A DNA stretch of 64,000 nucleotides from positions 747,001 to 811,000 of the forward strand of contig NZ_CP013630.1 of assembly GCF_001664485.1 (NCBI RefSeq). The letters are read 5' to 3'. The notes below the pieces were generated by a model. It was given only the letters and a program-made list of their open reading frames with translations, was not told the DNA's origin and made no database searches. Positions 32,727 to 42,629 of this stretch are shown here, in pieces; position 1 is the stretch's first letter; every line of letters starts with the position of its first letter. The stretch is from Rhizobium sp. N324 (GTDB lineage Bacteria; Pseudomonadota; Alphaproteobacteria; Rhizobiales; Rhizobiaceae). Made by a program: the position numbers and the translations under genes.

Positions 32727-34136
32727 ATGGCGGAACGGAAGATATTCGCGGGCCCGAAACTGCGGCGCATCCGCAATGCGCTGGCGCTGACCCAGACCGC
32801 CATGGCCGAGGCGCTGGAGATCTCGCCGTCCTACCTGAATCTCATCGAACGCAACCAGCGGCCGCTGACGGTGCAGCTCCTCTTGAAGCTTGCCGCCGTC
32901 TACCGGGTCGATCTGGAGGAGTTACGCGGGCAGACCGGCGGCAGTCTCGGCCAGCTCAAGGAAGTCTTTGCCGATCCGCTGCTATCCGGCGAACTGCCCG
33001 GCGACCAGGAACTGGTCGAGGTGGCAGAAGCCGCGCCCAATGCCGCAAGCGGCATGATCAAGCTCTACCGCGCCTATCGTGAGCAAGCGGCACGGCTGTC
33101 CGATCTGACGGCGCTGATGGCCGCCGAGGGCCATGCGCCCGTCGCCGCGGGCCGCTTGCCGCTCGACGAAGTGCGCGAGGCGCTGGAACGCCGGTCTGCC
33201 TATTTCGCACGGATAGAGACGGCGGCGGAGACCTTTGCCGCGACACTTCCCGGCGGCCTCGATCTTGCCGCCGGGCTGAAGGACTGGCTGCGGGCCGAGC
33301 GCGGCATTGCGGTGCGGGTCCTGCCGGTGCACGTCATGCCGGATCTGCGCCGCCGCTTCGATCGCCACTCGATGCGGCTTTTCATCTCGGAGCGCCTGTC
33401 GCCAGCCGACCGCGCGCATGAGATATCAATCGAGGCGGCGACGCTCGCTCTGCTGCCGGCAATCGATGCCGAACTCGACGATCTCGCGCTCTCCTCCGCC
33501 GAGGCGCGCCGCATCGCCCGCTTCGAGCTTGCCCGCATCGCGGCTCTAGCGCTCGCCATGCCCTATGAGGCCTTCCTGTCGGCGGCGAAGGCGACGCGCT
33601 ACGATATCGATATTCTCAGGGCGCGCTTCGGCGTCTCCTTCGGCCATGCCGCCGCGCGCCTGACGATGCTGCAGCGCCCGGGTGCCGCCGCCATTCCCTT
33701 TTTCCTGATCGAGATCGATGCCGCGGGCCACCGGCTGCGCCGGGCAGGCGCCCAGGGTTTTCCGCAGGCCCGCTTCGGCGGCGGCTGTCCGAAGCTAAAT
33801 CTCCACGCCGCCTTCCTGCAGCCGGGCCAGATCCTCGCCGAAACGGTCGTCATGCCGGATGGAGCTTCCTTCCTGACGGTCGCCCGCACTCTGGAGGGGC
33901 CAAGCGTCGAATTCGGCGAAAGGCTGAGGCGCACCGCGATCCTGATCGGCTGCGACGCAGCCCTTGGCGAGACGCTGGTCTACGGCCAGGCGACGGCGCT
34001 CGAGCCGGTCGCGATCGGTCCTGCCTGTCGCCTCTGCGAGCGGCGCGGCTGCCTTTCCCGCGCCGAGCCGCCGGTAACGCGGCCGCTCGGGCTCGACGAG
34101 ATGGTGGCGGGGCTCAGCGCCTTCGATTTCCAGTGA
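32727..34136 (+). CDS. ScfR/RamB-type XRE regulator
   Basis: A 469-residue regulator. Residues about 5-65 are an XRE helix-turn-helix (KLRRIRNALALTQTAMAEAL, then ISPSYLNLIERNQRPLT). A middle IrrE-like region and the C-terminal family domain follow, with the cysteine cluster CRLCERRGCLSRAEPP (about 433-448). These short-chain fatty-acyl-CoA regulators control isocitrate lyase, propionate and related acyl-CoA genes. Divergence from aceA fits that role. ATG 32727 is chosen over longer frames because AAAGGGTG precedes it and the helix-turn-helix begins right after. Confidence 0.86.
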   Translation: MAERKIFAGPKLRRIRNALALTQTAMAEALEISPSYLNLIERNQRPLTVQLLLKLAAVYRVDLEELRGQTGGSLGQLKEVFADPLLSGELPGDQELVEVAEAAPNAASGMIKLYRAYREQAARLSDLTALMAAEGHAPVAAGRLPLDEVREALERRSAYFARIETAAETFAATLPGGLDLAAGLKDWLRAERGIAVRVLPVHVMPDLRRRFDRHSMRLFISERLSPADRAHEISIEAATLALLPAIDAELDDLALSSAEARRIARFELARIAALALAMPYEAFLSAAKATRYDIDILRARFGVSFGHAAARLTMLQRPGAAAIPFFLIEIDAAGHRLRRAGAQGFPQARFGGGCPKLNLHAAFLQPGQILAETVVMPDGASFLTVARTLEGPSVEFGERLRRTAILIGCDAALGETLVYGQATALEPVAIGPACRLCERRGCLSRAEPPVTRPLGLDEMVAGLSAFDFQ

Positions 34137-34262
34137 TTGTGAAATCATTGAAGGCGCAGGATTTTGCGCTTGTGGGCTGTGAAATTCCTTCTTAGTCTGC
34201 ATGTAAAACCAGAGGGAAAAGACGTCCGGGGGTGCGGGCTCTTTGAACAAACAGGAGAAGTC

Positions 34263-35360
34263 ATGAGGTCAATCATTCCAAGCGTGACGGCCGCCGCCGT
34301 TGCCGCACTCCTTGCCGCCGCGCCGGCCTTTGCCCAGGAGCGCGTCGTCAACGTCTACAACTGGTCGGATTATATCGACGACAGCATCCTTGCCGACTTC
34401 ACCAAGGAAACCGGCATCAAGGTCGTCTACGACACCTTCGATTCCAACGAGACCGTGGAAACCAAGCTGCTTGCCGGCGGCACGGGTTATGACGTCGTCG
34501 TTCCGACAGCCGACTTCCTGCAGCGCCAGATCCAGGCCGGCGTCTTTCAGAAACTCGACAAGTCGAAACTGCCGAACCTGTCCAACATGTGGGATGTGAT
34601 CCAGCAGCGCACCGCCGAATACGACCCGGGCAACGAACACGCGGTCGATTACATGTGGGGCACCGACGGCATCGGCTACAATGTCAAGAAGGTCGCCGAA
34701 ATCCTCGGTCCCGATGCCAAGCCCGGCCTCGAAGTGATCTTCGACCCGAAGGTCGCCGCAAAATTCAAGGATTGCGGCATCTACGTGCTCGACACGCCGA
34801 AGGACGTCATCACCACGGCGTTTCGTTATCTCGGCCTCGACCCGAACTCCACAAAGGCTGAGGATTTCAAGAAGGCCGAAGAGCTGCTGACGGCCGCCCG
34901 CCCCTACGTCCGCAAGTTCCATTCGTCCGAATATATCAATGCGCTTGCCAACGGCGACATCTGCATCGCCTTCGGCTATTCCGGCGACATGCTGCAGGCG
35001 CGCGACCGCGCGGCCGAAGCCAAGAACGGCGTCGAGGTCAATTATTCGGTTCCCCCGCAGGGCGCCCAGATGTGGTTCGACATGATGGCCATCCCCGCCG
35101 ATGCGCCCCACGTCGCCGAAGCCCACGAATTCCTCAACTACATGATGAAGCCTGAGGTCATCGCCAAGGCGAGCGACCACACCTTCTATGCCAACGGCAA
35201 CAAGGCTTCGCAGCAGTTCGTCAGCAAGGACATTCTGGGAGACCCCGCAGTCTATCCGACCGAAGCGGTGATGAAGAACCTCTTCACGGTCAAGCCGTGG
35301 GATCCAAAAACGCAGCGTCTGGGGACGCGCCTCTGGACGAAGGTCGTCACCGGCCAGTAA
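34263..35360 (+). CDS. potF: PotF-like periplasmic polyamine-binding protein
   Basis: A 365-residue solute-binding protein with a signal peptide (residues 1-24, cleavage after AFA). The mature part starts with VVNVYNWSDYIDDSIL, the signature of PotD/PotF polyamine binders, followed by KVVYDTFDSNETVETKLLAG. It delivers putrescine or spermidine to the PotGHI transporter. ATG 34263 follows an AGGAGAAG site. A hairpin separates it from potG. Confidence 0.92.
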   Translation: MRSIIPSVTAAAVAALLAAAPAFAQERVVNVYNWSDYIDDSILADFTKETGIKVVYDTFDSNETVETKLLAGGTGYDVVVPTADFLQRQIQAGVFQKLDKSKLPNLSNMWDVIQQRTAEYDPGNEHAVDYMWGTDGIGYNVKKVAEILGPDAKPGLEVIFDPKVAAKFKDCGIYVLDTPKDVITTAFRYLGLDPNSTKAEDFKKAEELLTAARPYVRKFHSSEYINALANGDICIAFGYSGDMLQARDRAAEAKNGVEVNYSVPPQGAQMWFDMMAIPADAPHVAEAHEFLNYMMKPEVIAKASDHTFYANGNKASQQFVSKDILGDPAVYPTEAVMKNLFTVKPWDPKTQRLGTRLWTKVVTGQ

Positions 35361-35370
35361 TGCAGTCTTG

Positions 35371-35398
35371 GGCCCGGACGGAAACGTCCGGGCCTTTC
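35371..35398 (+). terminator. hairpin between potF and potG
   Basis: Perfect 10-bp arms GGCCCGGACG (35371-35380) and CGTCCGGGCC (35385-35394) with loop GAAA, followed by TTTC. It begins ten bases after the potF stop. It may be a partial terminator that keeps the binding protein in excess over the permease. Confidence 0.75.
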
Positions 35399-35448
35399 AA
35401 TTACCGGCCCGGGTGGAGGCCGGAAAAACCTTGTATTCGGGGAATAAT

Positions 35449-36591
35449 ATGAAGTCTCTCGGCAATATCCGCCGCGCTTTCGCGCCCTGGACCGATCCCT
35501 CTGCAAAACCCTTCATTGCCTTCAAGAATGTCACCAAGCGCTTCGGCGATTTTACCGCCGTCGACGATCTGTCGCTGAATATCTATCACCGCGAGTTCTT
35601 CGCGCTGCTCGGCGCTTCGGGTTGCGGCAAGTCCACGCTCCTGCGCATGCTTGCCGGCTTCGAGCAGCCGACCGCCGGCGAGATCGTGCTCGACGGCACC
35701 GACATGGCCGGCACGCCGCCCTACAAGCGGCCGGTCAATATGATGTTCCAGTCCTATGCGCTTTTCCCGCATATGACGGTGGAAAAGAATATCGCCTTCG
35801 GCCTGAAGCAGGACGGCATGGCCAAGGACGAGATGACCGAGCGCGTCGCCCAGATGCTGAAGCTCGTCAAGCTCGAGCAGTTCGCCTCGCGCAAGCCGAA
35901 CCAGCTTTCCGGCGGCCAGCGCCAGCGCGTGGCGCTGGCCCGCTCGCTCGCCAAGCGCCCGAAGGTGCTGCTGCTCGACGAACCGCTCGGCGCGCTCGAC
36001 AAGAAGCTGCGCGAGGAAACCCAGTTCGAATTGATGGATCTGCAGCAGAGCCTCGGCCTCACCTTCGTCGTCGTCACCCACGACCAGGAAGAGGCGATGA
36101 CCATGGCCGACCGTATCGCCGTCATGAGCCACGGCAAGGTCGTGCAGGTGGCCACACCGGCGGAGATCTACGAGGCGCCGAATTCCCGCTTCGTTGCGGA
36201 TTTCATCGGCGACGTCAACATCTTCGACGGCAAGGTCGCCTCATCGGGCAACGCTACCGTCGAGATATCAGTCGACAGCGGCTTCAGCGTGCGCGTCGCC
36301 TCTTCCGAGACGCCGCCGGCCGGCAGTCCCGTCGGCTTCGCCATCCGGCCGGAAAAGATGCGGGTCACCCGCCAGGCGCCGGCCAACGCCTCGGTCAACG
36401 CCGCCAGCGGCGAACTCTGGGACATCGCTTATCTCGGCGACATGACCGTCTTCCATGTGAAATTGCAGAGTGGCAAGATCGTCAAGGCCTCGTCCCTCAA
36501 TGCGCAGCGCTCCGTCGACGATCCCTTCACCTACGACCAGGACGTCTGGATCTCGTTCGACGAGAATGCCGGCGTTCTGCTGAAGGATTGA
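35449..36591 (+). CDS. potG: PotG-like polyamine ABC transporter ATPase
   Basis: A 380-residue ATP-binding subunit. Walker A GASGCGKST lies near residue 55, the signature LSGGQRQRVALARSLA near 153 and Walker B LLLDEP near 174; the C-terminus is a TOBE domain (about 290-375). It drives uptake of putrescine-type polyamines with PotF, PotH and PotI. The start at ATG 35449 is preferred to an upstream one that overlaps the hairpin. It is four bases from potH. Confidence 0.93.
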   Translation: MKSLGNIRRAFAPWTDPSAKPFIAFKNVTKRFGDFTAVDDLSLNIYHREFFALLGASGCGKSTLLRMLAGFEQPTAGEIVLDGTDMAGTPPYKRPVNMMFQSYALFPHMTVEKNIAFGLKQDGMAKDEMTERVAQMLKLVKLEQFASRKPNQLSGGQRQRVALARSLAKRPKVLLLDEPLGALDKKLREETQFELMDLQQSLGLTFVVVTHDQEEAMTMADRIAVMSHGKVVQVATPAEIYEAPNSRFVADFIGDVNIFDGKVASSGNATVEISVDSGFSVRVASSETPPAGSPVGFAIRPEKMRVTRQAPANASVNAASGELWDIAYLGDMTVFHVKLQSGKIVKASSLNAQRSVDDPFTYDQDVWISFDENAGVLLKD

Positions 36592-36595
36592 GACC

Positions 36596-37507
36596 ATGGG
36601 CAAGCTCACCTCCGGCCTCTACAATCGGCTCGTCATCACCATCCCTTATGCTTGGCTGCTGCTCTTCTTCCTGGCGCCGTTCTTCATCGTCTTCCGCATT
36701 TCGCTGTCGACGACGGCGATCGCCATGCCGCCTTACGTGCCGGTCTTCTCGCTTGCCGACGGCTGGGCCGGGCTCTGGAGCAAGATCGGAGAGCTCTCCT
36801 TCGACAATTACAGCTACCTCACCGAGGACGCGCTCTATTTCAATGCCTATGTCTCGAGCGTGGTGATTGCCGGGATTTCCACCTTCCTGACGCTGCTGAT
36901 CGCCTATCCGATCGCCTATGGCATGGCGCAGGCGCCGCGCACCATCCGCCCGACGCTCGTGATGCTGGTCATCCTGCCGTTCTGGACGAGCTTCCTGATC
37001 CGCGTCTATTCCTGGATCGCCATCCTGAAGCCGGAAGGGCTGCTCAACCAGCTTCTCCAGTCGCTGCACATCATCGACAGCCCGCTGATCATCCTCAACA
37101 CCACGACCGCCGTCTATATCGGCATCGTCTATTCCTATCTGCCCTTCATGGTGCTGCCGCTCTATTCGGCGCTGGAAAAGATGGACGGGACGCTGATCGA
37201 GGCGGCGCAGGATCTCGGCTGCACGCCGATCCGGGCCTTCTGGCGCGTCACCTTTCCGCTGTCGATCCCCGGCGTGGTGGCCGGCTGCATGCTGGTCTTC
37301 ATTCCCGCTGTCGGCGAATTCGTCATTCCCGATCTGCTCGGCGGTTCGCAGACGCTGATGATCGGCAAGACGCTCTGGAACGAATTCAACGCCAACCGCG
37401 ACTGGCCGGTTTCCTCGGCGGTGGCGACGATCCTGCTGATGATCTTGGTGATCCCGATCGTCTTCTTCCAGAACGCCCAGGCCAAGGCCGAAGAGCGGGG
37501 GAAATAA
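36596..37507 (+). CDS. potH: PotH-like polyamine ABC permease
   Basis: A 303-residue permease with six membrane helices. The N-terminal segment LFFLAPFFIVFRISLS and the cytoplasmic EAAQDLGCTPIRAFWRVTFP coupling helix (about residues 201-220) are typical. It pairs with PotI. It starts four bases after potG and ends three bases before potI. Confidence 0.93.
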   Translation: MGKLTSGLYNRLVITIPYAWLLLFFLAPFFIVFRISLSTTAIAMPPYVPVFSLADGWAGLWSKIGELSFDNYSYLTEDALYFNAYVSSVVIAGISTFLTLLIAYPIAYGMAQAPRTIRPTLVMLVILPFWTSFLIRVYSWIAILKPEGLLNQLLQSLHIIDSPLIILNTTTAVYIGIVYSYLPFMVLPLYSALEKMDGTLIEAAQDLGCTPIRAFWRVTFPLSIPGVVAGCMLVFIPAVGEFVIPDLLGGSQTLMIGKTLWNEFNANRDWPVSSAVATILLMILVIPIVFFQNAQAKAEERGK

Positions 37508-37510
37508 GCC

Positions 37511-38329
37511 ATGCTGAAATGGACCCGTTTCAACATCGTCTCCGTCACGCTCGGCTTTGCCTTCCTCTACCTGCCGATCGTGCTTCTGGTGATCTTCTCC
37601 TTCAACGAATCGAAGCTCGTCACCGTCTGGGGCGGCTTCTCCACCAAGTGGTATGTCTCGCTGCTGTCGAACCAGGGCCTGCTCGACGCCGCCTGGGTGA
37701 CGATCCGTGTCGGACTGCTGTCGGCGACGCTCGCCACCATCCTCGGCACGATGGCGGCGCTGACGCTGGTGCGCTACACCCGCTTTCGCGGCCGCATGCT
37801 GTTTTCCGGCATGATCTACGCGCCGCTCGTCATGCCCGACGTCATCACCGGCCTGTCGCTGCTGCTGCTCTTCGTCGCGATCGGCTTCGACCGCGGCTTC
37901 TGGACGATCGCGCTGGCGCATACGACGCTGACCATGTGTTTCGTCGCCGTCGTCGTGCAGTCACGCCTGTTGAGTTTCGATCATTCGATCGAGGAAGCAG
38001 CGCAGGATCTCGGCGCGCCGCCGGTGCGCACCTTTTTCGAGATCACCCTGCCGATCATCGCGCCGGCCGTGCTCTCCGGCTGGATCCTGGCCTTCACCCT
38101 GTCGCTCGACGATCTGGTGATTGCGAGTTTCACCTCGGGTCCGGGCGCCACCACGCTGCCGATGCGGATCTACAGCCAGGTACGCCTCGGCGTGACGCCC
38201 GAGATCAACGCGGTCTGCACCATCCTGATCGGCATCGTCGCGGTCGGCGTCATCTGCGCTTCGCTCGTCACCAAGCGCCGGGAAATCCAGCGTCAGCGGG
38301 ATGAGCGTGCGGCCGCCGCCAGCGCTTGA
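37511..38329 (+). CDS. potI: PotI-like polyamine ABC permease
   Basis: A 272-residue permease with six membrane helices and the coupling helix EEAAQDLGAPPVRTFFEITL (about residues 161-180). The FSFNESKLVTVWGGFSTKWY segment after the first helix is typical of PotC/PotI. It is the last gene of potFGHI; its stop lies two bases from the convergent end of the AsmA-like gene, leaving no room for a separate terminator. Confidence 0.93.
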   Translation: MLKWTRFNIVSVTLGFAFLYLPIVLLVIFSFNESKLVTVWGGFSTKWYVSLLSNQGLLDAAWVTIRVGLLSATLATILGTMAALTLVRYTRFRGRMLFSGMIYAPLVMPDVITGLSLLLLFVAIGFDRGFWTIALAHTTLTMCFVAVVVQSRLLSFDHSIEEAAQDLGAPPVRTFFEITLPIIAPAVLSGWILAFTLSLDDLVIASFTSGPGATTLPMRIYSQVRLGVTPEINAVCTILIGIVAVGVICASLVTKRREIQRQRDERAAAASA

Positions 38330-38331
38330 AC

Positions 38332-40224
38332 TTACTGCGCGTGCGGGGTGGTGCCGAAGAGCGGCACCGGCGAGATCACCGGGTTCGGCCATGAGCCGCC
38401 GATGAAGAACGGCAGGAGCGGCAGATCCGCCGCCTTGGCCGGGTCGGTCGACTCAAGCGATCCAGACAGCGCCAGCCCGTTCGACTGATAGGTGATGACC
38501 CCAGACAGCGTCAGCGTCTCGGCCGTGCCGGCGATCCGGGCGTCGTGCATCTCGGCGGAGCCGTTGGCGAAATCGGCCTGCAGGTTCAACTGGTTGAACG
38601 CGAAGCCGCCGCCTGCCGCAGTACTCAGTGGAAAGAACGGCTTTTCGGCTGCCAGCGTCCTCAGCGCCGCAGCGTCGATGCCGGGGATCGTGCCTTCCCT
38701 CGTCCAGAAGTGCAGCCTGCCGGTGACGTCGGCAAGACCGGTCGTCCAGATCGCCTTCGGGGACTGCAGGTCGAGATCGAGCGATCCGGTCGCCAGCGGC
38801 AGCGGTCCCTTCAACTGCAGGCGTTCGGCAAGGGCTGCGAAGTCGGCATCGCGGATCGACAGCTGCAGCTTGCCGCCGCCGTCGAAGTCGCGCTGGGTCG
38901 CTTCCAGATGCGCGGTCATTTCGCCGCCTTCGAACCGGCTGTCGCCGATATCGAATTTCGCTTCGCCGCCGGCAACGATCATGCTGGCGCCGACATCGGA
39001 AAGCTCGAAGAGGCCCATCTGCGCGCGCCGGGCCGAAAGCCTGACGTCGACATCGAGCAGCCGCAGCGGCCCGCTGATGCCGGGGGAGCTTTCCTCCGCC
39101 TCGCCGGCGGCGAGCCTGAGCGCGAAGGCGTCGAGGAACGGCTTGAGGTTCATCTGGTCGAAGGCAAGTGTGCCGCCGATCTTCGGCCGTTTGCCGGGTT
39201 GGGTGAAAAGGTCCATGACGCCGGTGGCGCTCGCTTCGTTGAGCGACAGGCTGAGATTGTTGAAGCGCAGCCCGTTGCCCGACGACATGATGTCGGATTC
39301 CAGCGAGGCGCTCTTCAGCGTTGCGATGCCGGGGATCGATTTGCCCGACCATTTCAGAAGTGCCGGCATATCGGGGATGTTGGCGGTGATATTGCCGGAA
39401 AGGGCCGAAAGGCTGGCGATGCTGGCAATTCCCTGAAAGTGGGCCGTCAGCAGGTTCGATGTGAGCGACGTCCGCGTTTCGGCATTCCGGCCGGCAAAGG
39501 CAAGCAGCGGCTGGCGCGAGGCGAAATCGACCTTCAGATCCTCGCCGTTGATGCGGGCGATGACAACAGCCGAGATCGCGCCGGATAGTCTCGGCCAGGC
39601 GATATCGGCGGTGACGTTGTCGAAACGATAGGTCTTGGCGCTCTTGATGTCGGTCACCGCAAACGTGCCGTCTTCGACCGTCACCGCGCCGATCTCGGCA
39701 TCGAGATCGGGATCGAGCACCTCGGCGCCGTTTTCATAGCGCACGCCGCTGATCGCGCGGGCGAGCAGGCCGGCATAACTCCAGTCGATCAGCCCTTTCT
39801 CGTCGCGTGTCAGCGCCAGGTTGGGGCGCACCAGGTGGAATTCGTGGAAGCTGGTGCGGCCCCTCAGCGCGTCGATGAGGCTGAAATCGGCCGACAGGCT
39901 GTCGATGCTGCCGAGCAGCCTGTCGCCATTTTCGCGCGGTTGGCGGATGGTGATCTGGTTCAGCGTGATGCGCGGCGTCGGCCAGAATTCGAGGACCGGG
40001 CTGCCCTTGATCTCGGCATGGTAGCCCGTCCATTTCGACAGGGCGTCCTCGATGCCCGAACGCACGAAACCGGTCGTGATCAGATAGGGCGCGGCGACCC
40101 GGAGCGCCACGAAAAGCGCCAGCGCGATCAGCAGGAACACCGTCGACAGGCGGGCGAAGGCCGGCAGCCAGCGCGAAACGGGTCCGATCTTCCTGCGCCA
40201 CCTGCGATGTCTTGACGTGCTCAT
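38332..40224 (-). CDS. AsmA-family envelope protein
   Basis: A 630-residue protein with one N-terminal membrane helix (about 24-48) and a long beta-rich periplasmic part. The AsmA N-terminal pattern is seen after the helix (SGIEDALSKWTGYHAEIKGS, then PRITLNQITI and LLGSIDSLSADFSLIDAL), and the C-terminus has the AsmA_2 features. AsmA-like proteins are bridge-type lipid transporters or outer-membrane homeostasis factors. ATG 40224 is preferred because CGGAGATC precedes it; a TTG at 40239 is possible. It stands alone on the minus strand. Confidence 0.82.
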   Translation of the reverse strand: MSTSRHRRWRRKIGPVSRWLPAFARLSTVFLLIALALFVALRVAAPYLITTGFVRSGIEDALSKWTGYHAEIKGSPVLEFWPTPRITLNQITIRQPRENGDRLLGSIDSLSADFSLIDALRGRTSFHEFHLVRPNLALTRDEKGLIDWSYAGLLARAISGVRYENGAEVLDPDLDAEIGAVTVEDGTFAVTDIKSAKTYRFDNVTADIAWPRLSGAISAVVIARINGEDLKVDFASRQPLLAFAGRNAETRTSLTSNLLTAHFQGIASIASLSALSGNITANIPDMPALLKWSGKSIPGIATLKSASLESDIMSSGNGLRFNNLSLSLNEASATGVMDLFTQPGKRPKIGGTLAFDQMNLKPFLDAFALRLAAGEAEESSPGISGPLRLLDVDVRLSARRAQMGLFELSDVGASMIVAGGEAKFDIGDSRFEGGEMTAHLEATQRDFDGGGKLQLSIRDADFAALAERLQLKGPLPLATGSLDLDLQSPKAIWTTGLADVTGRLHFWTREGTIPGIDAAALRTLAAEKPFFPLSTAAGGGFAFNQLNLQADFANGSAEMHDARIAGTAETLTLSGVITYQSNGLALSGSLESTDPAKAADLPLLPFFIGGSWPNPVISPVPLFGTTPHAQ

Positions 40225-40272
40225 GATCTCCGCCGGCAATTCCGCCGGTTATCCCGTTAAGCGCTGATTTCG

Positions 40273-40293
40273 CCGGATATAGGAAATATCCGG
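40273..40293. repeat. perfect hairpin in the AsmA-like/acsA2 divergent gap
   Basis: Arms CCGGATAT (40273-40280) and ATATCCGG (40286-40293) around AGGAA. It lies 49 bases upstream of the AsmA-like start. It could be an operator or part of the leader of either transcript; no regulator is implied. Confidence 0.45.
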
Positions 40294-40320
40294 CATATGC
40301 AAATCCCCCACCGTGACACC

Positions 40321-40369
40321 CGTCTTTTCAGACGCGCTGAAGACGCCTCGGCACTTTGAAGCGATGCAT
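40321..40369. repeat. degenerate relative of the RIME-like element
   Basis: The stretch begins CGTCTTTTCAGACGCGC and goes on to GACGC and CACTTTGAA, closely following the left and middle parts of the element at 30863-30966 (CGTCTATTCAGACGCGC, GGACGC, CACTTTGAA). The right palindrome is not preserved. It looks like an old, decayed or partial copy. Confidence 0.5.
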
Positions 40370-40464
40370 CGTGCTTTCGAATGCGCATGCTTGGATCGCG
40401 TCGGTTCCGCACTTTATAATGCAATGCAGCATGATATAAAGGCGGCATTGGGGAGGAGGATTGA

Positions 40465-42417
<1,953 letters not shown>

Positions 42418-42468
42418 TCGCGGATCGGAAGTGACAAGCTTTTGGCACTGATCGATGCACTGTCATGG

Positions 42469-42625
42469 AAACCTTTCGTTAAGAAAGGTTTGTCAAATGT
42501 AAAAGCCAACTTGGGGGCCGTATATGAACGAGGCGGCCTGGAGCCTTCCGGCTTTCGATGATGGTGATCGACTGAGCTCTTGTTGAACAGCACCAAATTC
42601 AAGGCAGCCTCGGCTGCCTTTTTTT
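42469..42625 (+). ncRNA. possible small RNA, or the structured 3' end of the acsA2 mRNA
   Basis: The 212-bp gap after acsA2 has no good gene but holds two structures: a hairpin AAACCTTTC (42469-42477)/GAAAGGTTT (42483-42491) and a strong plus-strand terminator at 42602-42625. The terminator is about 185 bases after the acsA2 stop, far for a simple mRNA end, which is why a separate small transcript is considered. No clear promoter was found, so this is tentative. Confidence 0.3.
42602..42625 (+). terminator. rho-independent terminator downstream of acsA2
   Basis: Arms AGGCAGCC (42602-42609) and GGCTGCCT (42612-42619) with a two-base loop and a T run to 42625. It ends five bases from the convergent cbrA stop. 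Confidence 0.88.
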
Positions 42626-42629
42626 ATGC

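Noticed and set aside
42432..42460. Possible sigma-54 promoter (TGGCAC ... TGC) after acsA2
   Set aside because: The GG and GC doublets are 11 rather than 10 bases apart, which does not fit the -24/-12 rule.
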